Assembly: GCF_013369335.1 (NCBI RefSeq)
Contig: NZ_SZQJ01000009.1
Location: 124,001-188,000 of the forward strand
Reading direction: 5' to 3'
Length of the DNA: 64,000 nucleotides
From: Vibrio sp. JPW-9-11-11
Lineage (GTDB): Bacteria > Pseudomonadota > Gammaproteobacteria > Enterobacterales > Vibrionaceae
Shown here in pieces: positions 1 to 9,885 of the stretch. Each line of letters opens with the position of its first letter. Within the stretch, counting starts at the first letter, position 1. The notes under the pieces are model-generated. The model was not told the DNA's origin and ran no database searches. It saw only the letters and a program-made list of their open reading frames with translations. The position numbers were made by a program, and so were the translations under genes.

Positions 1-730
1 TTTGGAACATGTCGCGCACTGCGCCTGAGTTATCGTAGTAACCGCCACGCTCCTCAACACCGAGGAACTCGGCACCTGTTATTTCAACGTACTCAATGAA
101 GTTGCGATTCCACAAGGGCTCAAACATCGCGTTAGAGAAGCGGAACACCAACAGGTTTTGCACGGTTTCTTTACCTAGGTAGTGGTCGATGCGGTAAATC
201 TGGTGCTCTTGAAAGTGTTCGTGAATTTCTTGGTCAAGATTTTGTGCAGAGGCTAAATCGTACCCAAACGGCTTCTCAATAATGAGTCGCTTCCAACCAT
301 CGTCTTCACTATTTAAACCATGCTCAGCGAGACTGGCTGGGATGACACTGTAAAGGCTTGGCGGGGTGGCGAGATAAAACAGCGTATTGCGCTGGCTAAA
401 CTGATACTGTTCAGCAAGTTGGTTAAGTCGAGCGCTTAACTTACTGTAATCGACGCTGTCAGAGGTGTTGATGGCTTGATAGTGAAGATGATTGATAAAG
501 GCATCAAGAGTCGCTGGCTCGGTTTTTTCCATCTCTTGCAGCGAGCGTTTTAGCTTTTCTCGGTAAGACTCATCGCTGTACTCAGTGCGGCTAACACCAA
601 GAATGGCGAAATTCTCTGGTAGCTGTTTGTTTGAGTAAAGGTGATATAAAGCTGGGATTAACTTACGGTAGGTTAAGTCACCCGAAGCACCAAAAATAAC
701 GATGCTGCTGTTTTCTGGTATTACCATCAT
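1..730 (-). CDS. zwf: Glucose-6-phosphate 1-dehydrogenase, N-terminal part (gene runs off the left edge)
   Basis: Oxidises glucose 6-phosphate to 6-phosphogluconolactone with NADP, the entry to the oxidative pentose phosphate and Entner-Doudoroff pathways. The visible protein starts [18 protein letters not shown], which contains the GASGDL nucleotide-binding motif, and further on has RIDHYLGKE, the conserved active-site segment. About 243 residues are present; the usual length is near 500, so the C-terminal half lies outside the window. Two in-frame ATG codons sit side by side (728-730 and 725-727); an AAGGGAAAG ribosome site just upstream fits the second slightly better by spacing. Family assignment is firm. 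Confidence 0.95.
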   Translation of the reverse strand, partial: MMVIPENSSIVIFGASGDLTYRKLIPALYHLYSNKQLPENFAILGVSRTEYSDESYREKLKRSLQEMEKTEPATLDAFINHLHYQAINTSDSVDYSKLSARLNQLAEQYQFSQRNTLFYLATPPSLYSVIPASLAEHGLNSEDDGWKRLIIEKPFGYDLASAQNLDQEIHEHFQEHQIYRIDHYLGKETVQNLLVFRFSNAMFEPLWNRNFIEYVEITGAEFLGVEERGGYYDNSGAVRDMFQ

Positions 731-1092
731 CTTTCCCTTAAAAACGAGGTAGTAAGCATGTGCCTCATTGGCTGGCACGAGTAGATGACCAACCCTATCA
801 ACGACACCTAAAAGTATAAAATCGGTCTTACCTATTGCACTAATAGGCAAAACAGAATAAACATGCCAATCTCTATGCATCACAAACATTGTGTGAAAAA
901 TTGAGAGCTGAATCCTCAGTTGGCAGCGTATTGTCTATGACTCTTTGACATACATCAACCTTTGAGTGGGCAATCGATTAAATAATGACACATCTGTTAG
1001 CTAAGGCATTGATATTTAGCTATTCATCGGATTATTCAACCCAAATGAGAATTTACGTTTTTTACTCTAAAATGGCGCACTTTTGAACGACG
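731..1092. other. Intergenic region upstream of zwf
   Basis: This 362-base gap lies between the zwf start and the end of the HD-GYP gene, both on the minus strand. It must hold the zwf promoter unless zwf is read from further upstream. I see no convincing terminator hairpin for the HD-GYP gene, no palindrome and no additional open reading frame. Confidence 0.6.
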
Positions 1093-3960
1093 TCAAAATT
1101 GGTTTCTGAGAAACGTTTTAACGCGTTGGATGTGCTGGGTTCGGTCAATGGCAACGCATTGCTCTGGCGCTAAAAAGCGTTTGGCATAAGTTTGGTCGAT
1201 TTCTTGTTCAAGGAACAGTAAGTAGAGTTTAGGGTCGATATGGCCACTTATTGCCATATCGGTCATGATCTCGATGGATTCAGCGAGGGTTTTGGCTTTT
1301 TTGTAGGGGCGATCACTGGATGTGAGCGCTTCAAACACATCGGCGATCGCCATAACTCGGGCGGGAATGGAAAGTTGCTCCTCGTTTAAACCTTTTGGAT
1401 AGCCTTTGCCATCCATACGTTCATGATGACCACCAGCGTACTCGGGCACTTCTTTTAAGTGTTTTGGATAAGGGAGGCGTTTGAGCATCATAATAGTTTG
1501 AATGATATGGTCGTTGATGATAAATCGCTCTTCGTCGTTGAGCGTGCCTCGTGTAATCGATAGGTTGTACAGCTCGCCGCGATTATACTTGAGCTCACCC
1601 GGCGCTAAGACAAACTCTTCTTGCCAGGTTTCTTGGGGTTTAGCGCCTTGTTGCCAAGCAACAAAATGGACGGGTTTGTCACTTAATAATGGCTCCTGAA
1701 CAGGCAGTGTGGCTTTATCACCAGCGCGCTGCTTCTCTATCCAAGACACACCGATTTGATCGTCTAATGTGCGTGTCCAAGTGTACTGACTGATGGTTTT
1801 TAAACGCTCTATTGCGTCTTCACTCATTGACTCACCGCCGATATTGCACTGCCCAATAAAGGTGAAATCGTCATCAAGCTGTTGATGTTTCTTTTTTAAC
1901 GCCTTGTTAAGCTGTTCTTCATCCTCTCCACGAGCTACGCCTTGCCAATACTCTATTTCGGCTTGAGACTTTAATAGCTCAAAGCGCATTCTTACTTCGT
2001 GAATCCGGTCATAAATGGTTTCGAGTTTGGTCGCTTTATCGATCACGTATTCAGGAGTGGTCACTTTACCGCAGTCATGCAACCAAGAGGCAAGGTGCAG
2101 TGCTTCCCATTGGTCTTTGGACATCGAAAATATAGGGAAGTACAGCTTGTCCTTGTCTGCGGCAGTCACTAATAGTTTGGTCAGCTCAGGCACACGTTGG
2201 CAGTGGCTACCTGTATAGGGCGACTTGGTATCAATCGCAGAAGCGATGAGTTCAACAAACGCATTGAGCATCTCTTTTTGTTGCTCGATTCGGTCAATGT
2301 TCTCTTTCGCTATCTCACCAAAGCTTAATAGTTCCTTGAGAAACGCATGCTTGTCGGATTGCTCTGAGGTAATGGCGCGCTCGTAGCCGAGTAATAACAC
2401 GCCAACCAAGGTATTGTCTCGGTTATGCAGAGGGAAGAGATACACATCGGAGTTATAGAGTTGCTCGCGGAACTTAGCCAGTCCAACGTCGTCGCGATTG
2501 AGGTGGACAATTTCGCCTTTTTTGAGTTCGGTTTTTATCCAAGCGATAGAGTGAACTAAGGTATTGATGTCGATTTTAAACGGAATAATCGCGTGGTTGG
2601 CCACGCTAGATAACCCTTGCTGTTGTTCATCGTCAACAAACAAAACGATGGTTTCTGCTCGAGTCACGAGAAAGCTTTGGTGAGCAATGGTTTTGGCGAG
2701 CACCGAGAAATCTTGATTGCTCGCGGTTTCACGTAACAAACGCAGCAGGTCGTAGAGCGTATGCTCCATTAGTTCAATCGACTTGGTGAGGTTCGCCACC
2801 TCGGTAATCACGCTGCGTGAGTAGCGTGTTTTTTTGAAATCGAAACGAGCGATGTTGTCAGTTTGTTCCATCAGTGCGCGCAAAGGGCGCGCCAGACGTT
2901 GGGACACGAGCCAAACTAAGATAAAACTGAGTGATAATAGGCTGATTGCGACGATCACTTGTTTGTCACGCAGAGAAATCAGTGGGGCAAGCAAATCTTC
3001 TTGTGGTGTCGCTTCAGCTAACAACAGGCGAGTAGAGCCATTGAGTTGAACGGGCGTAAGCGTGAGTGACCAAGATTGCTGCTGGTATTCTGGCGTCTCA
3101 TAAAGCGTTTGACTTGAAAGGCGGTTGAGTACCGGAGCAAACACGGTTTTAGACAGATGTTCGCGGGTCAATTGGTCGTCGTTAAGTCCGGTGTTGTGAT
3201 GACCAAGTACTTGGAACTTATCATCAAATAACATGAGTTGCGTGCCTAACGAATAGCCCATCAAACTCAGCTGTTCGGAGAGTGCGGAGAGGGTAAAATC
3301 AGCGCCAACGACACTCATGCCATTAGCGGAACGCCTAGAAAGAGTAACGCCTGTCGTTTTAAGGAAATAAAAAAAGTAGGGGTTAGTTAAGCGAATTTCG
3401 CCGTCATTACTGGCGTTTTGAAACCAGGGCCTCACGCGTGGATCAAATTGGTTGTCTTGCGTGTCGCGGTAACCGACATGGTGCAACTGACGGTTAAGGA
3501 AGTAAAAACGATTCATCCCTTGTACATTGGTGACATTGACCATCAGTGTGGCAGTATCTGGCGCTTCAAATCTTGATCTGTCTGCGCTGTTTCTGAGTGG
3601 CCTCGCGAGGGTAAAGTTTCCATCTTCATCGGCATAGTAAAGAGCGGCAACGCCTATGTGTCGTTCAAATATCAACTGCAGCGAAGACCAAAAATTGGTA
3701 TGTTCAGTGGGCGTATCATAGTGCTCAATAGCCTGGCTCATCGCCATAAAGTCGAGTGTGGTTAAAACGGGTCCAGCCTTAACTTGGAAAGTCGACTCTA
3801 GCTTCAAACTATTCTCTCTGCTCAGTTCTTTCGCACTTCCAGCCAACAGCTCTTGGGCATGCTGATAACTGATCGCAATGAGAACTATGCCGATCAAGGA
3901 AGTTAGGGCTAGAAAAAGACTCGTGATATGAATACTGAGCGAGTAACGTTGCTTTCTCAT
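1093..3960 (-). CDS. Membrane sensor with Cache, HAMP, GAF and HD-GYP domains (probable cyclic-di-GMP phosphodiesterase)
   Basis: Likely degrades cyclic-di-GMP in response to an external ligand. A first membrane segment (about residues 13-33) is followed by a periplasmic Cache-like domain, a second membrane segment (about 333-353), a HAMP segment with LARPLRALMEQTDNIARFDF, a GAF-like domain (about 405-560) and the HD-GYP domain. Metal and catalytic residues are all visible: HD of HDCGK at 628-629, His818 in NDHIIQT, HHE at 845-847 within HHERMDGKGYP, and the Asp of ADVFEALT. The distance from HD to the next histidine is about 190 residues, against roughly 30 in canonical domains, so there is an insertion of about 160 residues. 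Position beside zwf resembles V. cholerae VCA0895 (from memory). Confidence 0.88.
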   Translation of the reverse strand: MRKQRYSLSIHITSLFLALTSLIGIVLIAISYQHAQELLAGSAKELSRENSLKLESTFQVKAGPVLTTLDFMAMSQAIEHYDTPTEHTNFWSSLQLIFERHIGVAALYYADEDGNFTLARPLRNSADRSRFEAPDTATLMVNVTNVQGMNRFYFLNRQLHHVGYRDTQDNQFDPRVRPWFQNASNDGEIRLTNPYFFYFLKTTGVTLSRRSANGMSVVGADFTLSALSEQLSLMGYSLGTQLMLFDDKFQVLGHHNTGLNDDQLTREHLSKTVFAPVLNRLSSQTLYETPEYQQQSWSLTLTPVQLNGSTRLLLAEATPQEDLLAPLISLRDKQVIVAISLLSLSFILVWLVSQRLARPLRALMEQTDNIARFDFKKTRYSRSVITEVANLTKSIELMEHTLYDLLRLLRETASNQDFSVLAKTIAHQSFLVTRAETIVLFVDDEQQQGLSSVANHAIIPFKIDINTLVHSIAWIKTELKKGEIVHLNRDDVGLAKFREQLYNSDVYLFPLHNRDNTLVGVLLLGYERAITSEQSDKHAFLKELLSFGEIAKENIDRIEQQKEMLNAFVELIASAIDTKSPYTGSHCQRVPELTKLLVTAADKDKLYFPIFSMSKDQWEALHLASWLHDCGKVTTPEYVIDKATKLETIYDRIHEVRMRFELLKSQAEIEYWQGVARGEDEEQLNKALKKKHQQLDDDFTFIGQCNIGGESMSEDAIERLKTISQYTWTRTLDDQIGVSWIEKQRAGDKATLPVQEPLLSDKPVHFVAWQQGAKPQETWQEEFVLAPGELKYNRGELYNLSITRGTLNDEERFIINDHIIQTIMMLKRLPYPKHLKEVPEYAGGHHERMDGKGYPKGLNEEQLSIPARVMAIADVFEALTSSDRPYKKAKTLAESIEIMTDMAISGHIDPKLYLLFLEQEIDQTYAKRFLAPEQCVAIDRTQHIQRVKTFLRNQF

Positions 3961-4123
3961 AAAGGCACCACAATGTGAACACTTCTTAAGTATCGAACAA
4001 ACTCACCAAGCTGCAAAAAAACTCATCCATATTTCTGTTATCTCTTTGTTTTAATGTTGCGATAGCACGAAAAGGCTAAAAAATGGTCTATATACAATAT
4101 TAACCATGTAAAAAGGGAAGTTT

Positions 4124-4573
4124 ATGTTGAGTTTGACTTATCAAATCGAAGTGGACGCCACACCTGAAGTGGTCTGGGAAACCTTAGTGAATCCAGAAGC
4201 CTATGGCCTGTGGGCCAGCGCATTTTCACCCAAGTCGCAGTTTTCCGGTCAGTGGGAAGAAGGAAAGCAAATTCTGTTTTTTGACCCTGACACAGGAGGC
4301 ACACGGGCAGTGGTCGATGTGATTGAGCCGAACAAGCGTCTAGAGTATCACCATGTCGCCGTGTTTAGCCCTGATAGGGTCCAGCAACTTGATAGCGACT
4401 CAGCGACCAAATGGATCGGTAGTAAGGAGTGTTATCACATCAAACAGACGCACAACTCGGTGCTATTGACCGTGACGATAGAAACACATCCAGACTTTGT
4501 GGCCATGTTTAATCGCGGTTGGGAGCAGGCGCTGCCTATGATCAAGACAATATCCGAGCAAGAGAAGACATAG
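4124..4573 (+). CDS. SRPBCC/AHSA1-like domain protein
   Basis: A 149-residue protein with the helix-grip fold pattern of the SRPBCC superfamily: it begins with a beta strand and helix typical of the group (YQIEVDATPEVVWETLVNPE), continues with WASAFSPKSQFSGQWEEG and ends with a long helix containing NRGWEQALPMIK. Proteins of this type bind hydrophobic ligands or act as activators, but no specific substrate can be read from the sequence. An AAGGGAAG ribosome site precedes the ATG. It is followed 44 bases later by the PHP phosphatase gene and may be co-transcribed with it. Confidence 0.75.
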   Translation: MLSLTYQIEVDATPEVVWETLVNPEAYGLWASAFSPKSQFSGQWEEGKQILFFDPDTGGTRAVVDVIEPNKRLEYHHVAVFSPDRVQQLDSDSATKWIGSKECYHIKQTHNSVLLTVTIETHPDFVAMFNRGWEQALPMIKTISEQEKT

Positions 4574-4617
4574 GCTGGTAACATAGGCGAAACCTAGATA
4601 GAAGAATGTGTCAGAAA

Positions 4618-5361
4618 ATGAATTTAGTTGTTGATACTCATACGCATACTTATGCTAGTGGTCATGCGTATAGCACTTTGATTGAAAATGCCAGAGCAGC
4701 GAAACAAAATGGTCTATCGATGTTTTGTACCACCGACCACGCTGAGTCGATGCCCGGTGCGCCGCATTATTGGTTTTTTTCAAATCAACGTGTGCTGCCA
4801 CGCTTTATCGACGGGGTTGCGGTGATTCGTGGCGTTGAGGCGAATATCCTTAATGAGAGTGGAGAGATCGATGTTCACCCGACGTCTTATAAGAGCTTGG
4901 ATTGGGTGATTGGCAGTTTTCACGAGCCTGTATTTCGGCCAAGTGACAAAAAGACCCATACTCAAGCCTTGGTGAACACCATTAAAAGTGGCAAGGTTGA
5001 TGCGCTCGGTCATCTTGGCAATCCCAATTTTGATTTTGACTTTGAGCAAGTACTGCAGTGTGCCAAACAGCACAATGTCGCGATTGAAATCAACAATACC
5101 ACTTTGAGAGGGAATAGCCGCGTTGGCAGTGTTGAACGTTGTTATCAGATAGCGCAGCTTGGCAAGCAAATTGGTGTTTACTTTACCACTGGTAGCGATG
5201 CTCACTTTTGTCATGACGTTGGCAATCTAAGTTTAGTTTCGAAACTGTTCGAAGAAGTGGGGATTGAAGGTCATCAAGTGATCACTCGTTCAACCCAACA
5301 ATTTTTGGCTTTTTTAGCTTTGCGCGGCCGTGAGGAAATCGTCGAATATCAAGATTTATAA
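4618..5361 (+). CDS. ycdX: PHP-domain metal-dependent phosphatase, YcdX family
   Basis: A 247-residue TIM-barrel phosphatase of the polymerase-and-histidinol-phosphatase class. Metal ligands of the trinuclear site are visible in order: the HTHT motif at residues 8-11, [30 protein letters not shown] and [11 protein letters not shown]. Length and motif order match E. coli YcdX. An upstream in-frame ATG at 4606 would add MCQK; I prefer 4618 because the family starts directly with the strand leading to the HxH motif, although the AGAAGA ribosome-like site at 4600 fits the upstream codon as well. The physiological substrate is unknown. Confidence 0.85.
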   Translation: MNLVVDTHTHTYASGHAYSTLIENARAAKQNGLSMFCTTDHAESMPGAPHYWFFSNQRVLPRFIDGVAVIRGVEANILNESGEIDVHPTSYKSLDWVIGSFHEPVFRPSDKKTHTQALVNTIKSGKVDALGHLGNPNFDFDFEQVLQCAKQHNVAIEINNTTLRGNSRVGSVERCYQIAQLGKQIGVYFTTGSDAHFCHDVGNLSLVSKLFEEVGIEGHQVITRSTQQFLAFLALRGREEIVEYQDL

Positions 5362-5443
5362 CTTGATACAAAAATCGGTTTATTCTCTCTATCGGCTTCC
5401 AGTAGACTGACAGCCTTAAATCACTGACAAAAGAATAACAACA

Positions 5444-5827
5444 ATGAGAAAGCTACTCCCGATCGTCGCTCTCGTCTTGTCTGCGCATGTTTACGCAGAA
5501 GACGTTGACCTAAAAGCGACCATGAAGCAGATGAAAGTCGAATTCAAACAGGCCGCTCAAGCAGAGCAAATCGAGCCGATGCAAGCTGCGATAGCGAATT
5601 TAACCTCGCTGGTTGCGCAGTCTAAGCAAGGTGATTACCCACCAGAGAAAACAGAGCTCTATTTGGAGGGATTCAATAAGCTCTCAATGGCATTAGCGGA
5701 AGTCGATGCTAAGCTCAGCGCTGGAGATTTGGCGGCGGCGAAACAAGCGCTTAGAGAAGTTGATGCGTTACGTGAAGAGTACCATGACAAACGTAATCCA
5801 AGTATCTGGAGCAAGATTTTTGGTTGA
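5444..5827 (+). CDS. cybC: Periplasmic cytochrome b562
   Basis: A 127-residue precursor with a signal peptide (MRKLLPIVALVLSAHVYA, cleaved before EDVDL) and a mature four-helix bundle. The two haem-iron ligands of cytochrome b562 are in the expected places: a methionine close to the mature N-terminus (LKATMKQMKVEF) and a histidine near the end (EEYHDKRNPS). There is no CxxCH, so haem is not covalently bound by the c-type motif. It is a single-gene unit between the phosphatase gene and a DUF2946 gene. Role in electron transfer is inferred from the family; partners are not evident here. Confidence 0.8.
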   Translation: MRKLLPIVALVLSAHVYAEDVDLKATMKQMKVEFKQAAQAEQIEPMQAAIANLTSLVAQSKQGDYPPEKTELYLEGFNKLSMALAEVDAKLSAGDLAAAKQALREVDALREEYHDKRNPSIWSKIFG

Positions 5828-5923
5828 CCGAAAAACCATGATCAAAGCAGGATTTTTAACCCTAACTTACTGAGCTTGTTAACAAGAAATTATATATTGG
5901 CGCTCTAACTGTTGAGAGTGGTC

Positions 5924-6283
5924 ATGATCAGAGCGTCTAACTTCAAGCGTAACATGTTGTTTGCAAGTGCCCTTAGCTGGGTGCTTGTGACTTTGATGCC
6001 TGTAATAAATGCTCACGGCGCTAGTGCTGGCGTTTGGGCGACGCTTTGTACCATTAACGGTTTCGAACTGGTTCAGATTGAAGAGGGCAAGGCACAAACT
6101 CAACACAGTAAGCCGTGTCCTTTCAGCCACTTTTCCAGCTTTCATCAGGATTCTCTTCCAACACCCCAACACGCACGCAGAACCACCTTAGCGAAGTTTG
6201 ATGCGTACACTTTTTTGGCTCTAAGTGAACGTTTTCAGCTCGCTATCCCCCGTGCTCCACCGATACAAAAGACCTTCACTTAA
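5924..6283 (+). CDS. DUF2946 family protein
   Basis: A 119-residue protein with an N-terminal hydrophobic segment (about residues 10-30, NMLFASALSWVLVTLMPV) followed by the DUF2946 pattern: ATLCTINGFELV, a CPFSH segment in the middle and a C-terminal RAPP motif. The family is small, membrane-attached or exported and is sometimes found near copper genes; its function is not established. A TTG codon in frame at 5912 could extend it by four residues; the ATG at 5924 is preferred because GAGAGTGG lies at good spacing. The last bases overlap the end of the convergent LysR gene by 4 bases. Confidence 0.65.
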   Translation: MIRASNFKRNMLFASALSWVLVTLMPVINAHGASAGVWATLCTINGFELVQIEEGKAQTQHSKPCPFSHFSSFHQDSLPTPQHARRTTLAKFDAYTFLALSERFQLAIPRAPPIQKTFT

Positions 6284-7218
6284 TCAAACGACTGATCCGC
6301 TCTGTTCTCTCCCATCATTTTCTCTCCAATATAATCAATAAAAGCTCTCAATCGCGCAGGCATGTACTTGGTCTGTGCATATTGCATGGCAATTGCGCCG
6401 TGATAGTTACTCTTTATCGTCCAATCAGAAAGTACCGGAACCACGTGTTTAGCGGCGATAGCGTCGGCAATAACGAAGTCGTGAAAAATCCCGATACCCA
6501 GCGCATTTTTGACCCCGGTTAACCGCATCTGCGAATGGTTGACCGCGTAGCGACCACTGACGGGCACTGAGTGGTATTCGTCTTCTTTAAAAAAGTCCCA
6601 AATATGGTCGCGGTCTGTCTCCGCAAGATACAAACAGTCATGCAGCTCAAGCTGTGTTGGATGGGTGGGCATACCGCGTTGCTCAATATACTCGGGGCTT
6701 GCGCACAGCACCAGATTGGTTTTGCTTACCTCTCTTAGTACTAAGTTTTCATCGGGTTTATCGGTCAGTTTAAACGCGACATCAATCCCGTCCCGGATCA
6801 GGTCGATGTTGCCATCTGCTGCGCGCAGTTTGAGTTGAATCTCTGGGTATTTTTTGAGGAAAGGAACCACATAAGGCTGAAGCACAGAGTTCAAGAAGGC
6901 TTCTGGCGCTGCCACGGTGAGCGCGCCAGACATTTCGTAATGATCAGAGCTAGAAAGCTCGACAGCATGTTTGGCCGCATTGAGCATCACCATCGCTTGA
7001 TCATAAACCTGTTGCCCTGCTCGGGTGATGATCAGTTTGCGTGTGGTTCGCTCAAATAGCTTAACCGATAGGGATGTTTCGAGACGGGTCACTAACTTAC
7101 TCAATGCCGAAGGCGTGACGTCGAGCAGCTTTGCCGCTGCAGTAAAGCTTCCTTCATCAACGATAAGGATAAAGCTGGCTAAATCGGGTAACAGAGCGAT
7201 CAGTTTAGTGTTTTTCAT
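6280..7218 (-). CDS. LysR-family transcriptional regulator
   Basis: A 312-residue regulator with the winged helix at the N-terminus (ASFILIVDEGSFTAAAKLLDV then PSALSKLVTRLE) and a LysR substrate-binding domain. The start at 7218 places the helix-turn-helix at the usual distance; an in-frame ATG at 7278 would add 20 residues with no family support and no clear ribosome site. It is divergent from kbl-tdh across about 225 bases, so it may control that operon or itself, but the effector cannot be told. C-terminal residues include a YIGEKMMGENRADQSFD tail. Confidence 0.88.
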   Translation of the reverse strand: MKNTKLIALLPDLASFILIVDEGSFTAAAKLLDVTPSALSKLVTRLETSLSVKLFERTTRKLIITRAGQQVYDQAMVMLNAAKHAVELSSSDHYEMSGALTVAAPEAFLNSVLQPYVVPFLKKYPEIQLKLRAADGNIDLIRDGIDVAFKLTDKPDENLVLREVSKTNLVLCASPEYIEQRGMPTHPTQLELHDCLYLAETDRDHIWDFFKEDEYHSVPVSGRYAVNHSQMRLTGVKNALGIGIFHDFVIADAIAAKHVVPVLSDWTIKSNYHGAIAMQYAQTKYMPARLRAFIDYIGEKMMGENRADQSFD

Positions 7219-7443
7219 AGTGTGAAAGCTGAATGGCTGTGGCTTGAGTCTAGCGATATTTCCCATGTCCGTCATCACTAAACTGAGTTATTTGTGCTTC
7301 AAATTCAATAATGTTTTTCCGCCCGACGGGATAATGAAAACTACGCGCATGAATTACACTTAAATCAACCGATTTTTGTCTTTAGCTCTAAGCTCTAGAT
7401 AAGCGAAAGGCTTACTACCATAATAATTAGCAAGGAATTTGAA

Positions 7444-8640
7444 ATGTCTTCTGCATTCTACCAACAGATTCAGCAACAACTTGAAGAAGTAAAGGCGGAA
7501 GGCCTTTACAAATCAGAGCGTGTCATTACTTCTCAACAGCAAGCGCAAGTTAAAATTTCGACAGGCGAAGAGGTACTTAACTTCTGTGCCAACAACTACC
7601 TTGGGCTTGCTAACCACCCAGCGCTTATTGAAGCGGGTAAAGAGGGCATGGATGTACACGGTTTCGGTATGGCATCGGTTCGTTTTATCTGTGGTACTCA
7701 AGACATCCATAAAGAACTAGAACAAAAACTGTCTAAGTTCTTGGGTAAAGAAGACACTATCCTTTACACATCTTGTTTCGATGCGAACGCGGGTCTGTTT
7801 GAAACTATTCTTGGTAAAGAAGATGCGATCATTTCTGATGCACTAAACCACGCTTCAATCATTGACGGTGTTCGTCTGTGTAAAGCGATGCGTTTCCGTT
7901 ACTCTAACAACAATATGCAAGAGCTAGAGCAGCAACTTATTGCGGCGAAAGAAGCGGGTGCGCGCAACATCCTGATTGTTACTGACGGCGTATTCTCAAT
8001 GGACGGCGTAGTCGCGAACCTTCCAGCCATTTGTGACCTTGCTGACAAGTACGGCGCACTTACTATGGTTGACGATTCACACGCGGTCGGCTTTATGGGC
8101 AAAACAGGTGCCGGTACTCATGAGTACCACGATGTTGTAGACCGTATCGACCTAATCACAGGTACGCTGGGTAAAGCAATGGGCGGCGCTTCTGGCGGTT
8201 ACACTTCAGGTAAAGCAGAAGTGATAGACTGGCTACGTCAGCGTTCGCGTCCATACCTATTCTCTAACTCAGTTGCTCCGGCAATTGTGAATGCTTCAAT
8301 CCGCGTTCTTGACCTGCTTGAAGAGAGCGCTGACCTGCGTGACCGTTTATGGGAAAACGCGGCACATTTCCGTACACGTATGGAAGCGGCGGGATTCACT
8401 ATGGGCGGCGCTGACCACGCGATCATCCCAATCATGCTAGGAGATGCAAAAGTGGCGGCTGAGTTTGCTGAGCGCGCGCTCGAGAAAGGCATCTACGTGA
8501 TTGGTTTCTCTTTCCCTGTCGTACCAAAAGATCAGGCTCGTATTCGTACCCAAATGTCAGCGGCACATTCTCGTGAGCAACTCGATCGCGCTATCGATGC
8601 CTTTATTGAAGTTGGTCGTGACATGGAGATCATCAAATAA
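7444..8640 (+). CDS. kbl: 2-amino-3-ketobutyrate CoA ligase (glycine C-acetyltransferase)
   Basis: PLP enzyme that cleaves 2-amino-3-ketobutyrate with CoA to give glycine and acetyl-CoA, the second step of threonine breakdown. The 398-residue length equals the family length. Visible features are [13 protein letters not shown] near the N-terminus, VDDSHAVGF with the cofactor-binding aspartate and histidine, and [14 protein letters not shown] with the Schiff-base lysine at 244. A good AAGGAAT ribosome site precedes the ATG. The stop codon overlaps the start of tdh by one base, so the two are co-translated. Confidence 0.97.
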   Translation: MSSAFYQQIQQQLEEVKAEGLYKSERVITSQQQAQVKISTGEEVLNFCANNYLGLANHPALIEAGKEGMDVHGFGMASVRFICGTQDIHKELEQKLSKFLGKEDTILYTSCFDANAGLFETILGKEDAIISDALNHASIIDGVRLCKAMRFRYSNNNMQELEQQLIAAKEAGARNILIVTDGVFSMDGVVANLPAICDLADKYGALTMVDDSHAVGFMGKTGAGTHEYHDVVDRIDLITGTLGKAMGGASGGYTSGKAEVIDWLRQRSRPYLFSNSVAPAIVNASIRVLDLLEESADLRDRLWENAAHFRTRMEAAGFTMGGADHAIIPIMLGDAKVAAEFAERALEKGIYVIGFSFPVVPKDQARIRTQMSAAHSREQLDRAIDAFIEVGRDMEIIK

Positions 8641-9671
8641 TGAAAATCAAAGCACTCTCAAAACTTAAGCCTGAAGAAGGCATTTGGATGACTGAAGTCG
8701 ACAAGCCTGATCTTGGTCACAACGACATCCTAATCAAAATTAAGAAAACCGCGATTTGTGGTACCGATGTACACATCTACAACTGGGATGAATGGTCACA
8801 AAACACAATCCCGGTTCCTATGGTGGTTGGCCACGAGTATGTGGGTGAAGTGGTTGGTATTGGCCAAGAAGTGCGTGGCTTTGAAATCGGTGACCGTGTA
8901 TCGGGCGAAGGCCATATCACCTGTGGTCACTGCCGTAACTGTCGAGGCGGCCGTACTCACCTGTGCCGTAATACAACCGGTGTGGGCGTTAACCGCACTG
9001 GTGCCTTTTCTGAATACCTAGTGATTCCTGCATTTAATGCGTTTAAGATTCCAGAAGGTATTTCTGATGATCTCGCGTCTATCTTTGACCCGTTTGGTAA
9101 CGCGGTACACACTGCGCTGTCATTCGACCTAGTCGGTGAAGACGTGCTGATCACAGGTGCAGGCCCTATCGGTATCATGGCGGCAGCGGTGGCCAAGCAC
9201 GTTGGTGCTCGTCACGTAGTGATTACCGATGTGAACGAATACCGCCTGGACCTAGCACGCAAAATGGGCGTGACTCGCGCGGTTAACGTTGCGGAGCAGA
9301 AGCTTGAAGACGTGATGGCTGAACTCGGCATGACAGAGGGCTTTGATGTGGGCCTTGAGATGTCTGGTGTCCCTTCAGCATTTAACTCAATGCTCCAGAC
9401 AATGAACCACGGTGGTCGTATTGCTCTACTAGGTATTCCACCATCAGACATGGGCATCGACTGGAACCAGGTTATCTTCAAAGGCTTGGTAATCAAGGGT
9501 ATCTACGGACGTGAAATGTTCGAAACGTGGTACAAGATGGCGTCATTGATTCAATCTGGGCTAGATCTTACACCAATCATCACTCATCACTTTAAGGTCG
9601 ATGACTTCCAAGCCGGCTTTGATGCCATGCGTAGCGGACTTTCTGGCAAAGTGATCCTTGATTGGGAGTAA
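8640..9671 (+). CDS. tdh: L-threonine 3-dehydrogenase
   Basis: Zinc- and NAD-dependent oxidation of threonine to 2-amino-3-ketobutyrate, the substrate of the upstream kbl product. The 343-residue protein carries the catalytic-zinc segment [10 protein letters not shown] (Cys40), GHEYVGEVV, the structural-zinc cysteines in [15 protein letters not shown], and the nucleotide-binding loop [18 protein letters not shown]. Overlap with kbl by one base and a strong terminator 25 bases downstream define a two-gene operon. Confidence 0.97.
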   Translation: MKIKALSKLKPEEGIWMTEVDKPDLGHNDILIKIKKTAICGTDVHIYNWDEWSQNTIPVPMVVGHEYVGEVVGIGQEVRGFEIGDRVSGEGHITCGHCRNCRGGRTHLCRNTTGVGVNRTGAFSEYLVIPAFNAFKIPEGISDDLASIFDPFGNAVHTALSFDLVGEDVLITGAGPIGIMAAAVAKHVGARHVVITDVNEYRLDLARKMGVTRAVNVAEQKLEDVMAELGMTEGFDVGLEMSGVPSAFNSMLQTMNHGGRIALLGIPPSDMGIDWNQVIFKGLVIKGIYGREMFETWYKMASLIQSGLDLTPIITHHFKVDDFQAGFDAMRSGLSGKVILDWE

Positions 9672-9695
9672 CCGCAACCGGTAGTACTTTGTCAC

Positions 9696-9720
9696 AGCCG
9701 AGCTATATGCTCGGCTTTTT
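9696..9720 (+). terminator. Rho-independent terminator of kbl-tdh
   Basis: Arms AGCCGAGC and GCTCGGCT form an 8-bp GC-rich stem with a TATAT-type loop, followed directly by a run of T. It lies 25 bases after the tdh stop. Confidence 0.9.
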
Positions 9721-9885
9721 CATCTTTACCTTACGGGATCACGGCGCAAACTATTGAGCAGCAACATGATTGCAGATCACTCGTACCTGCTTCCAAAATT
9801 TCAATGTAATCATAGATTACCGACTACTTTATTTCCTTTGTCACTGGCTATGATGGAATCGCTACATGAGCAAATAAAAGGAATA

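Noticed and set aside
5912..6283. DUF2946 gene starting at TTG 5912
   Set aside because: The ATG at 5924 has a better-spaced purine stretch and gives a normal short N-terminus.
9754..9885. Upstream in-frame extension of the carbonic anhydrase
   Set aside because: It precedes a complete signal peptide and has no ribosome site; the ATG at 9886 has one.
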